From Pseudarthrobacter sp. NBSH8 (GTDB lineage: Bacteria; Actinomycetota; Actinomycetes; Actinomycetales; Micrococcaceae): a stretch of DNA of 64,000 bases. The first letter of the stretch is position 1, and every line of letters starts with the position of its first letter. The stretch is taken from positions 1-64,000 of the forward strand of contig NZ_CP043178.1 of NCBI RefSeq assembly GCF_014217545.1. The letters are read 5' to 3'. Made by a program: the position numbers and the translations under genes. Below, piece after piece: positions 12,307 to 20,640 of the stretch. The notes beneath the pieces were generated by a model. That model had not been told where the DNA came from. It saw nothing but the letters and a program-made list of their open reading frames with translations, and made no database searches.

Positions 12307-13251
12307 GTGAACCTCCTTCTTGCGGCCCTTGGGGTCCTGGGCGTAGCTTCGTCCGGGCCGTTGATCGCCGCCACCCTCGGTGCCACCACCGTCAGCGCCC
12401 TCGCCATCGCCTTCTGGCGCAATGCCATCGGGGCCGCAGTGATGGCTACCCCCACCTTGGTCCGCGAACGCCGGCAGTTCGGCTGGATCACCGGTCCCGA
12501 GTTCCGCTGGTCGCTGTTCGCCGCCGTCGCCCTGGCCCTGCACTTTGCTTGCTTCATCACGTCCCTCCAGCTCACCTCCGTGGCTGCTGCCACCGCCCTG
12601 GTCTGCCTTCAGTCGGCCTGGATCGCCGTATTCCAGCTCTTCCGCGGCACCAGGCACCGCTGGCAGGTGCTGGTAGGGCTCGGGATCGCCTTTGCTGGCG
12701 TTGTCACCATCACCGGGTTCGACATGGGTTCCTCACCGGACGCGCTTCTGGGCGACCTGCTGGCCGTCGCTGGCGGGGCCCTTGCCGGCCTCTACACGCT
12801 TGCCGGCGGCAAGGCCCGCCAGACCATGACCACGGGAACGTACACCACGCTCTGCTATGGGATGTGCGCGGCCTTTGTGGCGGTACTGGCGCTCTTCAGC
12901 GGCCAGCCGCTGGTGGGGTTCGATGCCGTTGGCTGGGTAGGGATCCTAGCCATCACCGTGTGCGCCCAACTAGTGGGCCACACCGCCTTCAATCACCTGC
13001 TGGCCACGATGAGCCCGCTGCTGGTGTCGATGATAATCCTGCTGGAGATCCCCGGCGCAGCCGTGCTGGCCGCGGTCTTCCTGGACGAGACCCTGCCGGT
13101 CGGCACGTACGGCGGATTGGGGCTCATCCTGGTGGGGCTCGCCGTCGTGGTTCTGGGACAGAGGTCAGGTTCACGGATACGTCGGAATAGCTCCGGCCCG
13201 CATGCGGATGAGCCGCACACGGGCCGTCTGGCTGACCTTGGAACGGACTGA
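12307..13251 (+). CDS. EamA/DMT-superfamily transporter
   Basis: A drug/metabolite-transporter family integral membrane protein of 314 residues. About ten hydrophobic helices are visible, arranged as two EamA repeats (first about residues 5-130, second about 145-285). Family members export metabolites or amino acids; the substrate cannot be told. GTG start at 12307 is only 29 bp past the upstream terminator, with a weak purine-rich leader, so a promoter must lie in or next to that gap or the mRNA is nearly leaderless. The tail after residue 290 is charged. Confidence 0.85.
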   Translation: MNLLLAALGVLGVASSGPLIAATLGATTVSALAIAFWRNAIGAAVMATPTLVRERRQFGWITGPEFRWSLFAAVALALHFACFITSLQLTSVAAATALVCLQSAWIAVFQLFRGTRHRWQVLVGLGIAFAGVVTITGFDMGSSPDALLGDLLAVAGGALAGLYTLAGGKARQTMTTGTYTTLCYGMCAAFVAVLALFSGQPLVGFDAVGWVGILAITVCAQLVGHTAFNHLLATMSPLLVSMIILLEIPGAAVLAAVFLDETLPVGTYGGLGLILVGLAVVVLGQRSGSRIRRNSSGPHADEPHTGRLADLGTD

Positions 13252-13284
13252 GGCAGGCCCTCGAGACAGGACTTGGGGGCGAGC

Positions 13285-14160
13285 TTACTGCCCGCCGCGG
13301 CGGACAGGCTGGGCGGTGTTGACCGTGTGGATCGCCCGCAGGAGCTTGGCCGGGAAGTAAACCGAGAAGAACACCACCATGGGTGCCTTGAGGGCCATTT
13401 TCTTGACGTTGTGCGCCTTGTACGTGCGGTCGAAGCGGGTCACGTAATACCGGTAGTCCCGCGGTGAATCCTCGAGCCGGCGGGCGGACATCCCGGAGAC
13501 CATCTGGGGCCAGTACTGGACCTTGAGGTCGTGGTCGGCGAGGTGCAGGGAGAGGTCGATGTCCTCGTGCATCTCGTCCTTCTCGTCACGGCAGGTTTCG
13601 TCGCGGATGGTTTCCCATGCGGTGGCGCGCAGGGCCATGTTGGAGCCGAAAAGGAAGTGGTACTGGTGCTTGGCGAGCTTGAGCATCAGCTGGCGCATCT
13701 TGTCGTCTGCCTTGAGCCCGAACCGCCGCATCGGCATGTCGTAATAGACCACGGGTCCGGTGGCTGCCTGGACTGACGGGTCAAAAAAGGCCTTCTGGAC
13801 CTGTTCAACCCAGTCCGGCTCGACAACCGAATCCGCGTCAATGCGTCCCAGGATGTCGCCGGTGGCGTGGTTGAGGCCAAAATTCCGGGTGGGAATCAGG
13901 CCCTGGTCCCGGTCCTGGCTGAGCAGGATGATGGGACTTTCCGGATACTCCAGCTGCATCTGCGCCACGATGGCGGCGGTGCGGTCGGTGGAGAGGTTGT
14001 CCACCACGATGATCTCGTGGGCCGGCACCGACTGGTACACCGCAGCGATGAGACACTGCCGGATGACACTTTCCTCGTTGTAGGCCGGGATAACAATGGA
14101 CACGCACGGCAGCTGTGCTGCGTCGTTCAAGGCATCCCCAGAGGATTTATCGGCTGACAT
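13285..14160 (-). CDS. Family 2 glycosyltransferase
   Basis: Transfers a sugar from a nucleotide donor to an unknown acceptor. The 291-residue protein opens its GT-A fold with VSIVIPAYNEESVIRQC and ends the nucleotide-binding half with the DxD-type metal motif RIDADSVVEPDW near residue 110. The acceptor side includes DEMHEDIDLSLHLADH, the ED catalytic-base region. A hydrophobic segment (MVVFFSVYFPAKLL) near the C-terminus suggests membrane contact. It stands alone, convergent with the EamA gene. Substrate unknown. Confidence 0.88.
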   Translation of the reverse strand: MSADKSSGDALNDAAQLPCVSIVIPAYNEESVIRQCLIAAVYQSVPAHEIIVVDNLSTDRTAAIVAQMQLEYPESPIILLSQDRDQGLIPTRNFGLNHATGDILGRIDADSVVEPDWVEQVQKAFFDPSVQAATGPVVYYDMPMRRFGLKADDKMRQLMLKLAKHQYHFLFGSNMALRATAWETIRDETCRDEKDEMHEDIDLSLHLADHDLKVQYWPQMVSGMSARRLEDSPRDYRYYVTRFDRTYKAHNVKKMALKAPMVVFFSVYFPAKLLRAIHTVNTAQPVRRGGQ

Positions 14161-14237
14161 CAGATCAAATTTAGCACCGATCGGGATTTGACCTGCCAGC
14201 GGCTGGATCCGGTCCGGACAAACACTGGGAAACGCTG

Positions 14238-14266
14238 AAAGGGCCCCGCACCAGGCGGAGCCCCTT
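14238..14266 (-). terminator. Terminator after the repeat protein gene
   Basis: Read leftward, AAGGGGCTCCGC pairs with GCGGGGCCCTTT (two G-U pairs) around a short loop, followed by T-rich TTTC. It lies just downstream of the leftward gene ending at 14297. Confidence 0.7.
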
Positions 14267-14296
14267 CGTATGGACGGCGCTGCGGCGCCGGAGGTG

Positions 14297-15280
14297 CTAG
14301 TTGCTGCCCTTGTCCGCGGAACCGTTCATGTTGGCCGCGATGTTCTTGATGGCGGTCTTGGCATCGGTGGATGCCTTGGCTGCCGCGTCTGCCGATTCGT
14401 CGGCGACGTGCTTGGCCTTCTCGGCGGCGTCGTCCACGGTGTCCTTCGCGTCCGTTGCAGCATCCTGTGACTGCTCGGCCACGGCGTCAGCGGCCGAAGC
14501 CGCGGCGGCTGCGGTCTTGCTGGCTGCGTCCTCGGCCGTGTCTTTGGCGTCGTTCACGGTGGTGGCGGGAACCGGCGCCGGAGTGGGGGTGACAGGAGAA
14601 GGGGTCTTCCACGGATCTTCCACGGGCTTGGAGGCTTTCCAGGCCGCGACGCCGGCGGCGACGGCCGCGGCGATGATGCCGAACACCAGCCAGCCGCGCT
14701 TCTTGGGCTTCTGGGGCTGGGCGATCTGGACGCCGACAGCCTTACCAGCTTCATGCGCGGCGGCCTTCAGCTGGGTGCCGGCCGTCTGCGCCTGTTCCTG
14801 GAGGGAATGCACGACGCCGGAATCGGCAAGCCGCTGGGCGACGGCGTCAACGTGGGACGGCGCGCTTTCCAAAGTGCGGTGCACGGCGTCGGACGCGTGG
14901 CCGATCTGGTCCGAAAGGCGCGGCAGGTATTCCACCACCACGCGGTCCCGGGCGTTCTGGATAACGGGAGTGGCCTTGTCCAGTGCCTCGTGCAGGCGCG
15001 GCGTGGCGACCTCCACGGCGTCGTGAATTTTCGGGGCGAGCTGGGCCAGTCCCTCCTGGATGCGCGGTGTCACTGTTGCGACGCCGTCGGCAAGGTTGTG
15101 GGCCGCGGTCTTGAGCCCTTCCTGGATCCTGGGAGATGCGGTGTCCAGGCCATGCTGCAGGCGGGGAACTGCCCAATCCACTGCTGCTTCCACGCGGGGG
15201 GATGCCCAGTCCTTGGCGTTCTCAACTGCGCTGTTAACTGACTGTTCAAGGTCACGGGCAATACGATCCGATTTCTTCAC
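14297..15280 (-). CDS. Membrane-anchored 11-residue-repeat protein, function unknown
   Basis: I do not recognise a named family. The 327 residues start with a helical region (about 25-125) built from a degenerate 11-residue unit of the form S/T-P-R-I/L/V-x3-L/V-x2-A, for example SPRIQEGLKTA, TPRIQEGLAQL and TPRLHEALDKA. A single membrane helix GWLVFGIIAAAVAAGVAAW follows near residue 195, then a Pro/Thr linker, then an Ala/Asp/Lys-rich tail (AATDAKDTVDDAAEKAK) with LEA-like character. Such 11-mers often form amphipathic helices that lie on lipid surfaces or protect membranes. It is monocistronic with its own terminator. Confidence 0.7.
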   Translation of the reverse strand: MKKSDRIARDLEQSVNSAVENAKDWASPRVEAAVDWAVPRLQHGLDTASPRIQEGLKTAAHNLADGVATVTPRIQEGLAQLAPKIHDAVEVATPRLHEALDKATPVIQNARDRVVVEYLPRLSDQIGHASDAVHRTLESAPSHVDAVAQRLADSGVVHSLQEQAQTAGTQLKAAAHEAGKAVGVQIAQPQKPKKRGWLVFGIIAAAVAAGVAAWKASKPVEDPWKTPSPVTPTPAPVPATTVNDAKDTAEDAASKTAAAAASAADAVAEQSQDAATDAKDTVDDAAEKAKHVADESADAAAKASTDAKTAIKNIAANMNGSADKGSN

Positions 15281-15435
15281 AACTACCTCCCGATTAATGT
15301 GACGGTTCTGTTGTTAGCCTACGTGCCATGGCCTGCACGGGCTATTCTTCCAGCGGATTTCCGGCTGATTTCACCCAGCGCGGAACTGCTCGTCCTGCCC
15401 CTTCCGCGTTGACCTGCCGTGAAAGAATGGGCGGT

Positions 15436-15981
15436 ATGACTGCAATCGCAACTGCAAAAGCAACCATCCACACCAGCCTCGGCGACATCGTCGTTGATCT
15501 CTTCGGCAACCATGCGCCGAAAACGGTCAAGAATTTCGTTGGTCTGGCCACCGGTGAGCAGGCCTGGACCCACCCTGAAACCGGCGAGGACAAGACGGGC
15601 ACGCCGCTGTACGACGGCACCATCTTCCACCGCATCATCAAGGACTTCATGATCCAGGCCGGCGATCCGCTGGGCCGCGGCGTGGGCGGACCGGGCTACA
15701 AGTTCGACGACGAAATCCACCCTGAACTCAGCTTCAACGCCCCGTACAAACTGGCCATGGCCAACGCCGGCATCCAGGCGGGCAAGGGCACCAACGGCTC
15801 ACAGTTCTTCATCACCACCATCCCCACCGACTGGCTGCAGGGCAAGCACAGCATCTTCGGCGAGGTTGCTGACGAGGACTCCAAGAAGGTCGTCGACGCC
15901 ATCGAGGGCGTCCGCACCGGCATGGGCGACCGCCCGGTTGAGGACGTCACCATCAACAGCATCGACATCGAGCAGCTCTAG
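15436..15981 (+). CDS. Cyclophilin-type peptidyl-prolyl isomerase
   Basis: Catalyses cis-trans isomerisation at proline in the cytoplasm. I start at ATG 15436 (MTAIATAKATIHTSLGDI), giving 181 residues; the frame is open to 15328 but the extension is not cyclophilin-like. The signature FHRIIKDFMIQAGDP near residue 60 includes the catalytic-Arg region, and the core is completed by GTNGSQFFITT near 117 and GKHSIFGEV near 138. No signal peptide, so cytosolic. The rhomboid gene follows after 7 bp and is probably co-transcribed. Confidence 0.94.
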   Translation: MTAIATAKATIHTSLGDIVVDLFGNHAPKTVKNFVGLATGEQAWTHPETGEDKTGTPLYDGTIFHRIIKDFMIQAGDPLGRGVGGPGYKFDDEIHPELSFNAPYKLAMANAGIQAGKGTNGSQFFITTIPTDWLQGKHSIFGEVADEDSKKVVDAIEGVRTGMGDRPVEDVTINSIDIEQL

Positions 15982-15988
15982 CCATCAC

Positions 15989-16870
15989 ATGAGCTACGGA
16001 ATTCCGGCGGCTGAGCCGTCCGCGCAAATTCCGGTGTGCCCCAGGCACCCGGACAGGCCCTCCTATGTGCGCTGCCAGCGCTGCGGGCGCCCAGCGTGCC
16101 CGGACTGCCAGCGGGCGGCCGCCGTCGGATTCCAGTGTGTTGACTGCGTCAACGAAACCAAGCGGACGACGCCGGCCGTCAAGACTGTCTACGGCGGCGC
16201 CGTGGCAACCGGCAAACCGGTGGTGACGTTTGGAATTATCGCCCTGTGTGCGGTGATGTACGTTCTGCAATGGATAGTTCCCGACGAGTGGATCTACCAG
16301 AACCTGGCGTTTGCCAATGTGTTTGCCAGCCCCGAATTTGGTCAGTTCGAACCCTGGCGCATGCTGACGGCGGCATTCTTGCACTCACAGGGATTCATCC
16401 TTCACATTGTGCTGAACATGTACATGCTGTGGATTTTCGGCCAGGCACTCGAACCGCTTCTGGGCCGGGTCCGGTTCCTGGCGGTGTATCTCATCTCTGC
16501 CATCGGGGGTTCCGTTGGCTACCTTCTTCTGACCCCCGGCTACGTACCTGGCGTGCCTCTTGCCGGCGTGGTGGGCGCCTCGGGCGCCATCTTTGGACTC
16601 TTCGGCGCGATGCTTCTGGTGCAGCGGCACCGCGGCGGGGATACGCGGCAGTTGTGGATCCTGATCGCCATCAACGGCGTGATCGGATTTGTGGTCCCCC
16701 AGATCGCCTGGCAGGCCCACCTGGGCGGCCTTGTCACCGGCGCCCTCTGCGCTGCCGTGATTGCTTACACGCCCCGTGGCCCTCGGCAGCGCCTGCTGCA
16801 CGCGGCCGGACTGGCCGGAGTGGTTCTCCTTCTGGCCCTGGTGAGCTGGCTCCGCGTCACGGCGGGCTGA
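15989..16870 (+). CDS. Rhomboid intramembrane serine protease with N-terminal zinc ribbon
   Basis: Cleaves membrane protein segments within the bilayer. The 293-residue protein carries a Cys-rich B-box-like module at about residues 15-50 (CPRHPDRPSYVRCQRCGRP, then CPDC and CVDC). The six-helix rhomboid core follows: HxxxN-like region HIVLNMYMLW, catalytic Ser in GASGAIFGLFG near residue 198, and catalytic His in QAHLGGLVTG near 244. ATG 15989 is chosen because the longer frame overlaps the cyclophilin gene. N-terminal zinc module plus rhomboid is usual in Actinobacteria; substrates unknown. Confidence 0.92.
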   Translation: MSYGIPAAEPSAQIPVCPRHPDRPSYVRCQRCGRPACPDCQRAAAVGFQCVDCVNETKRTTPAVKTVYGGAVATGKPVVTFGIIALCAVMYVLQWIVPDEWIYQNLAFANVFASPEFGQFEPWRMLTAAFLHSQGFILHIVLNMYMLWIFGQALEPLLGRVRFLAVYLISAIGGSVGYLLLTPGYVPGVPLAGVVGASGAIFGLFGAMLLVQRHRGGDTRQLWILIAINGVIGFVVPQIAWQAHLGGLVTGALCAAVIAYTPRGPRQRLLHAAGLAGVVLLLALVSWLRVTAG

Positions 16871-16907
16871 CTGCCCGGGTCCGCCGACCCACCTCCGGAG
16901 TCCTTTC

Positions 16908-16941
16908 AAGACCCCGGTGTCCCATTGGACACCGGGGTCTT
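16908..16941. terminator. Hairpin after the rhomboid gene
   Basis: A perfect 15-bp inverted repeat, AAGACCCCGGTGTCC and its complement around a CATT loop. There is only a short T tract, so it may be a terminator or RNA stabiliser. Confidence 0.65.
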
Positions 16942-16979
16942 CGCTGCGCCCAGCAGGCCGCAGCAGTCGCAGGTTAAGG

Positions 16980-17850
16980 TCTGGACTCAAATGTTATCCA
17001 CAGGGCTTATCCACACTGTTGGTAACTTACACGGGTGTAGTTCGGGATTTTGATGTTTCCCTGGGCCCGGATGTCCGGCTATTTCCCGGATGTGGTCCTC
17101 CCGTTGTCCACAATTGTGGACAACCCCTGGGGATGTGCCTGTGGTTAAGTGGAAAAACCCGCCTCCAAGACCCGACCTGTGGATAACTCGGCCGTTTCCG
17201 GCAGTACAGCCCTGCACGAGGGGATGTACGCTGCCGGTATCAACAGGGTTGTTCACAGCGTTAACAACTTACGGACATGTAGTTAACCTTCGGAGTTTCC
17301 CGGGCTGGGGCAGCTGGGGTAGGCGCCCCGACCCGTTCTGTGGATTGTTGTCCACAACTGTGGATAAGTTGTGGGTAGTCCATTGTTAGTAAGTGGAAAA
17401 CACCTGTCCGGGCGAGGGTATTCGTGCGCAGCAACCGTACGCCACAACCCAGCACATCTACCTCGACAGGCAGTACCCCGCGGTATGGCGTGCCCTCAAC
17501 GGACTGGGGCGGAAAGTGCGCGAAGCCGCAGACGCGGCCGGGATTGACCGCAGGACCCTCGCACCACCGAGCCTGAAGAAGGCTATGCCCGTCAGCACCG
17601 CAGCGCCGATGAATTTACGGTGGTCAGCTGGCTGGTGATCAGCATGAACGCCTTCAACCGCGTATCAATCACCAGTCACCATCCGGTTCGCGGCGACCGC
17701 TGAGCGGGGTCGATTATCCACAGCTAATCCACACTGTTAATAACTGTTCGTCCGAGTGTCTTGGATCCGGGCCCCGTGGACCATGGCCTGCACGGGATGG
17801 CATTGCTTTCGGCCCCGAGAAAGTTATGCACAGTGTGGATAACTTTCCCA
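16980..17850. repeat. Second DnaA-box cluster, distinct from oriC
   Basis: This region holds six exact DnaA boxes (TTATCCACA in either orientation) at 16994-17002, 17007-17015, 17178-17186, 17359-17367, 17714-17722 and 17835-17843. Variants include TTGTCCACA-type boxes at 17104-17112, 17115-17123 and 17348-17356, TAATCCACA at 17725-17733, and TTATGCACA at 17825-17833. Several are arranged as facing pairs. Three copies of a longer degenerate unit of the form CCACACTGTTRRTAACT extend rightward from 17011, 17252 and 17729. A broken gene is embedded at 17438-17703. Function may be titration, reactivation or an auxiliary/ancestral origin. Confidence 0.8.
17438..17703 (+). pseudogene. Carboxymuconolactone decarboxylase-like gene, internally deleted
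   Basis: Two pieces of one family are legible in different frames. The first (about 17452-17560) reads HIYLDRQYPAVWRALNGLGR and continues KVREAADAAGIDRR, resembling the start of AhpD-like carboxymuconolactone decarboxylases. The second (about 17582-17703) reads ARQHRSADEFTVVSW then VISMNAFNRVSITSHHPVR and a TGA, resembling the C-terminus. The catalytic middle with its Cys-x-x-Cys is absent, and the join shifts frame. So this is a deletion remnant, lying between DnaA boxes. Confidence 0.7.
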
Positions 17851-17929
17851 ACAGCTGGGGAGAACTTACCCCGGAGGAATGCCCGGTCAGCCGGCGACGG
17901 GGTGCCCCGCTCACCAGCGCCGTTGCCGG

Positions 17930-18562
17930 TCAACCCTGCCAGACGCCTGAGGAACCGCGCCGGTGGCTGTCCAGAAGATGGGTGTCCACCATGCCGATGG
18001 CTTCCATCAGGGCGAACATGGTGGTGGGGCCAACGAAGGAGAATCCTTGCTTCCGCAGCGCCTTGGACAGCGCCACCGATTCCGGTGACTGCGTGGGGAT
18101 CTCCGCGTGCGCGACCGGCTGGGGAGTGGTTGTGGGCTGGAACTGCCAGACGAAGGCAACCAGGCCTCCCCGCTCGCGCAGTTCGATGGTGGCCTGGGCA
18201 TTAGCGATAGTGGCCCGGATCTTGAGCCGGTTGCGGACGATGCCGGGATCCTGGATCAGGCGCTCGACATCCGCTTCCGTAAACGCGGCAACAGCGTCCG
18301 GCTGGAAGTCGAGGAAAGCCTGACGGAAGGCAGGGCGCTTTCGCAGGATCGTGGCCCAGGAAAGGCCTGCCTGGAAGCCCTCAAGACAGATGCGCTCGTA
18401 GAGGCCCTGTTCGTCCCGGACGGGCAGGCCCCATTCGGAGTCGTAGTACTCGCGCAACAGCGGATCCACGGCCGCCCACGGCGGACGGGCGAGGCCGTCG
18501 TCGCCCAGGACAGTTCCGTACATACCCTCGTTCCGTGGCTGGGCGGCGGCCGCGGGAGTCAT
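17930..18562 (-). CDS. tag: DNA-3-methyladenine glycosylase I
   Basis: Excises 3-methyladenine from alkylated DNA as a first step of base-excision repair. The 210-residue protein has the family hallmarks EYYDSEWGLPVRDEQGLYERI near residue 38 (the Tyr/Trp/Glu base-recognition region), LEGFQAGLSWATILRKRPAF near 60 and, toward the end, FSFVGPTTMFALMEAIGMVDTH with a His that with earlier Cys/His residues binds zinc in this family. It is transcribed leftward toward the DnaA-box cluster; crgA lies just upstream (19 bp), same strand. Confidence 0.93.
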   Translation of the reverse strand: MTPAAAAQPRNEGMYGTVLGDDGLARPPWAAVDPLLREYYDSEWGLPVRDEQGLYERICLEGFQAGLSWATILRKRPAFRQAFLDFQPDAVAAFTEADVERLIQDPGIVRNRLKIRATIANAQATIELRERGGLVAFVWQFQPTTTPQPVAHAEIPTQSPESVALSKALRKQGFSFVGPTTMFALMEAIGMVDTHLLDSHRRGSSGVWQG

Positions 18563-18581
18563 GTGGGTCTTGCGGTCAGCG

Positions 18582-18836
18582 TCAGGAACGCCAGCGCGTG
18601 GTCATCAGGAAGCCAATGATGGCAATGCCGAAGCCGGCCATAATGTTCCACGACTCCCAGGCCTGGACAGGGAACCGGCCCTCGCTGATGTAAAACGTGA
18701 TGATCCAGAAGAGTCCGATGATCATCAGGCCGAACATCACCGGCTTGAACCAGACAGCGTTGGGCTTATACGTCTGCGCCCCGGAAGCGGGTTGCGCGGC
18801 GCTGGAAGTCTTCTTGCGAGGCTTTGACTCGGGCAC
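18582..18836 (-). CDS. crgA: Cell division protein CrgA
   Basis: Small inner-membrane protein that in actinobacteria interacts with FtsZ and septal synthases and helps place the septum. I start at GTG 18836, (M)PESKPRKK, because AAGGAG precedes it by five bases; longer frames upstream are unlike CrgA. The 84 residues hold a charged N-terminus and two membrane helices (VMFGLMIIGLFWIITFYI and IMAGFGIAIIGFLMTTRW). The location between tag and a divergent sortase, near pabA and the PASTA kinases, is typical. Confidence 0.92.
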   Translation of the reverse strand: MPESKPRKKTSSAAQPASGAQTYKPNAVWFKPVMFGLMIIGLFWIITFYISEGRFPVQAWESWNIMAGFGIAIIGFLMTTRWRS

Positions 18837-19011
18837 GTGCTCTCCTTGGCGGACTGGAGCAAGCTCGGCGTCGCGGGCTTGGTATCCTGCAAGAAGGAAG
18901 TTGCCAGCGGTCTGCGCGATCTTGGTCAAATCTGGATTCTTACTAGCAGTCAATTCTAGCCGTAGTTCAGGGCACTCAAATGCCCATCGCGGCCACCCCG
19001 GAGGAGAACGC

Positions 19012-19812
19012 GTGGTATTGCAGGAAAAGGCGAGGCGCGCCGCCAGGAGGCCCGCCCGTGCGGCGCCCGCCCGCGCTTCCATTCTGCGTGGGACCGTGCA
19101 GGTGCTCGGCGAGCTGCTCATCACGGCCGGCATTGTTCTCCTGCTCTTTGTGGGCTGGCAGCTGTGGTGGACCAACATCGAATCCGACGCCAAGCAGAGC
19201 GCGGTCATCAAGGAATTCGCCCAGGGGCTCCGCGGTACGGTGCCCGCAGCCCCGGAACCGGACCCCACGGCATCGCCCGCGGACTATGGCACTCCAGCCG
19301 TTTCCCCGGCGCCGGGCCATGCAGGCACCATCGGCATCATGTACATCCCGCGGTTTGGCCCGAACTACACCCGGCCCATTGTGCAGGGCACCTCCGGGGA
19401 TGTCCTGGATACGCTGGGGCTCGGCCATTACGCCAACACGGCGATGCCGGGCGCCGTCGGGAACTTCGCCGTCGCCGGTCACAGGCAGACCCATGGGGCC
19501 GTCCTGGACAACATCCACACCCTTGTTCCTGGGGACAAAATCTACGTCCAGACCAAGGACGGCTATTACATCTATGTCTTTCGCAACAACCAGATTGTGA
19601 TGCCGTCCCGGACCGATGTCCTGGAACCGGTCCCCACGCGCCCCGGCGTCACTCCCACCGAAAGCTTCCTCACCATGACCAGTTGCAATCCGCGTTTCGG
19701 CGCCGAGGAACGTATCATCGCCTACGCGCTGCTGGACAGCTGGCGGCCTGCTTCGGCGGGGCCGCCGGCCGAGATCGCCGCCCAGGTGGCGGCAGCCGTT
19801 GGAGGAAACTGA
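19012..19812 (+). CDS. Class E sortase
   Basis: Transpeptidase that anchors surface proteins to the peptidoglycan of high-GC Gram-positives. GTG 19012 is set by GGAGGAG five bases upstream; 266 residues. One N-terminal membrane helix (ELLITAGIVLLLFVGWQLWW, near 25-45) anchors it with the catalytic domain outside. Catalytic His lies in AGHRQTHG near residue 157, Cys in TMTSCNPRF near 225, and Arg in EERII shortly after. The class E assignment rests on these motifs and on the crgA-sortase-pabA context. Confidence 0.9.
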   Translation: MVLQEKARRAARRPARAAPARASILRGTVQVLGELLITAGIVLLLFVGWQLWWTNIESDAKQSAVIKEFAQGLRGTVPAAPEPDPTASPADYGTPAVSPAPGHAGTIGIMYIPRFGPNYTRPIVQGTSGDVLDTLGLGHYANTAMPGAVGNFAVAGHRQTHGAVLDNIHTLVPGDKIYVQTKDGYYIYVFRNNQIVMPSRTDVLEPVPTRPGVTPTESFLTMTSCNPRFGAEERIIAYALLDSWRPASAGPPAEIAAQVAAAVGGN

Positions 19813-19814
19813 AT

Positions 19815-19985
19815 ATGTACGGCTGGATTTTCCGCCACCTTCCGGGCCCCCTCTGGCTGCGGATCATCACGTCGCTGGTGCTCATCTCCGGCGCACTGAT
19901 CCTGATGGTTCAGTTTCTGTTCCCCTGGATGTCCGGGTTCACCGCATTCACCGACTCAACGATTGGTTCTGCAAGCCAGCCATGA
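19815..19985 (+). CDS. Small membrane protein between sortase and pabA
   Basis: A 56-residue product starting MYGWIFRHLPGPLWLRI with one membrane helix (ITSLVLISGALILMVQFLF). ATG 19815 follows GGAGG in the sortase tail by eight bases and starts 2 nt past the sortase stop; its TGA overlaps the next ATG by 4 nt, so it is translationally locked into the operon. Similar short proteins recur at this position in related genomes to my knowledge. Function unknown; possibly a sortase accessory. Confidence 0.78.
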   Translation: MYGWIFRHLPGPLWLRIITSLVLISGALILMVQFLFPWMSGFTAFTDSTIGSASQP

Positions 19986-20623
19986 CCACAATTAAAATCC
20001 TGGTCGTAGACAACTACGACAGCTTCGTTTATACCCTGGTGGGCTACCTCCAGGAGCTCGGCGCCGAGACCACAGTTGTCCGCAATGACGATGTGACCCT
20101 CGCTGAAGCCATCGAGATGGCCCAAACGCGCGACGGCGTCCTCATCTCACCCGGCCCGGGAAACCCTGCGGAGGCGGGTGTGTGCATTGAGCTGATCAAG
20201 TGGTGCGGCCAGAACAACAAGCCGATGTTCGGTGTGTGCCTGGGCCATCAGGCCCTGGCTGAAGCCTACGGCGGCACGGTGACCCACGCGCCGGAGCTGA
20301 TGCACGGCAAGACGTCGCTTGTGGAGCACAACGGCACCAGCGTCTTCGCCGGACTCCCCTCCCCCGTGACAGCGACGCGCTACCACTCGCTGGCAGCGGT
20401 AAGGGACACCATTCCCGACGTTCTCGAAATCACCGCGGAAACAGCGACCGGCGTCGTGATGGGCCTCCAGCACCGCACTGCACCGCTGTGCGGCGTGCAG
20501 TTCCACCCGGAGTCGGTCCTGACCGAAGGCGGCTACCAGATGCTGGGCAACTGGCTTGAGTCCTTGGGCATGGCGGGGGCCGCCGCCCGTGCCGCTACGC
20601 TGAGCCCGCTCATCCAGCACTGA
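19982..20623 (+). CDS. pabA: Aminodeoxychorismate/anthranilate synthase glutamine amidotransferase
   Basis: Supplies ammonia from glutamine for 4-amino-4-deoxychorismate (folate) and possibly anthranilate (tryptophan). The 213-residue class I glutaminase opens ILVVDNYDSFVYTLVGYL, has the nucleophile Cys in GVCLGHQALAEAYGG near residue 82 and the His-Glu pair in FHPESVLTEGG near 170. The ATG overlaps the stop of the upstream small gene; a longer frame exists but runs through that gene. No synthase partner gene is adjacent, so pabA versus trpG cannot be settled from sequence. Confidence 0.9.
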   Translation: MTTIKILVVDNYDSFVYTLVGYLQELGAETTVVRNDDVTLAEAIEMAQTRDGVLISPGPGNPAEAGVCIELIKWCGQNNKPMFGVCLGHQALAEAYGGTVTHAPELMHGKTSLVEHNGTSVFAGLPSPVTATRYHSLAAVRDTIPDVLEITAETATGVVMGLQHRTAPLCGVQFHPESVLTEGGYQMLGNWLESLGMAGAAARAATLSPLIQH

Positions 20624-20640
20624 CAGGCGCCACCCTCAAA

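Noticed and set aside
16980-17850. CRISPR-like interpretation of the iterated short repeats
   Set aside because: Repeats are 9-mers in both orientations with irregular spacing and match the DnaA box; there are no uniform spacers and no cas genes.
17761-18323. Plus-strand frames crossing the DnaA boxes into tag
   Set aside because: They are antisense to tag or unlike any protein, and run through the box repeats.
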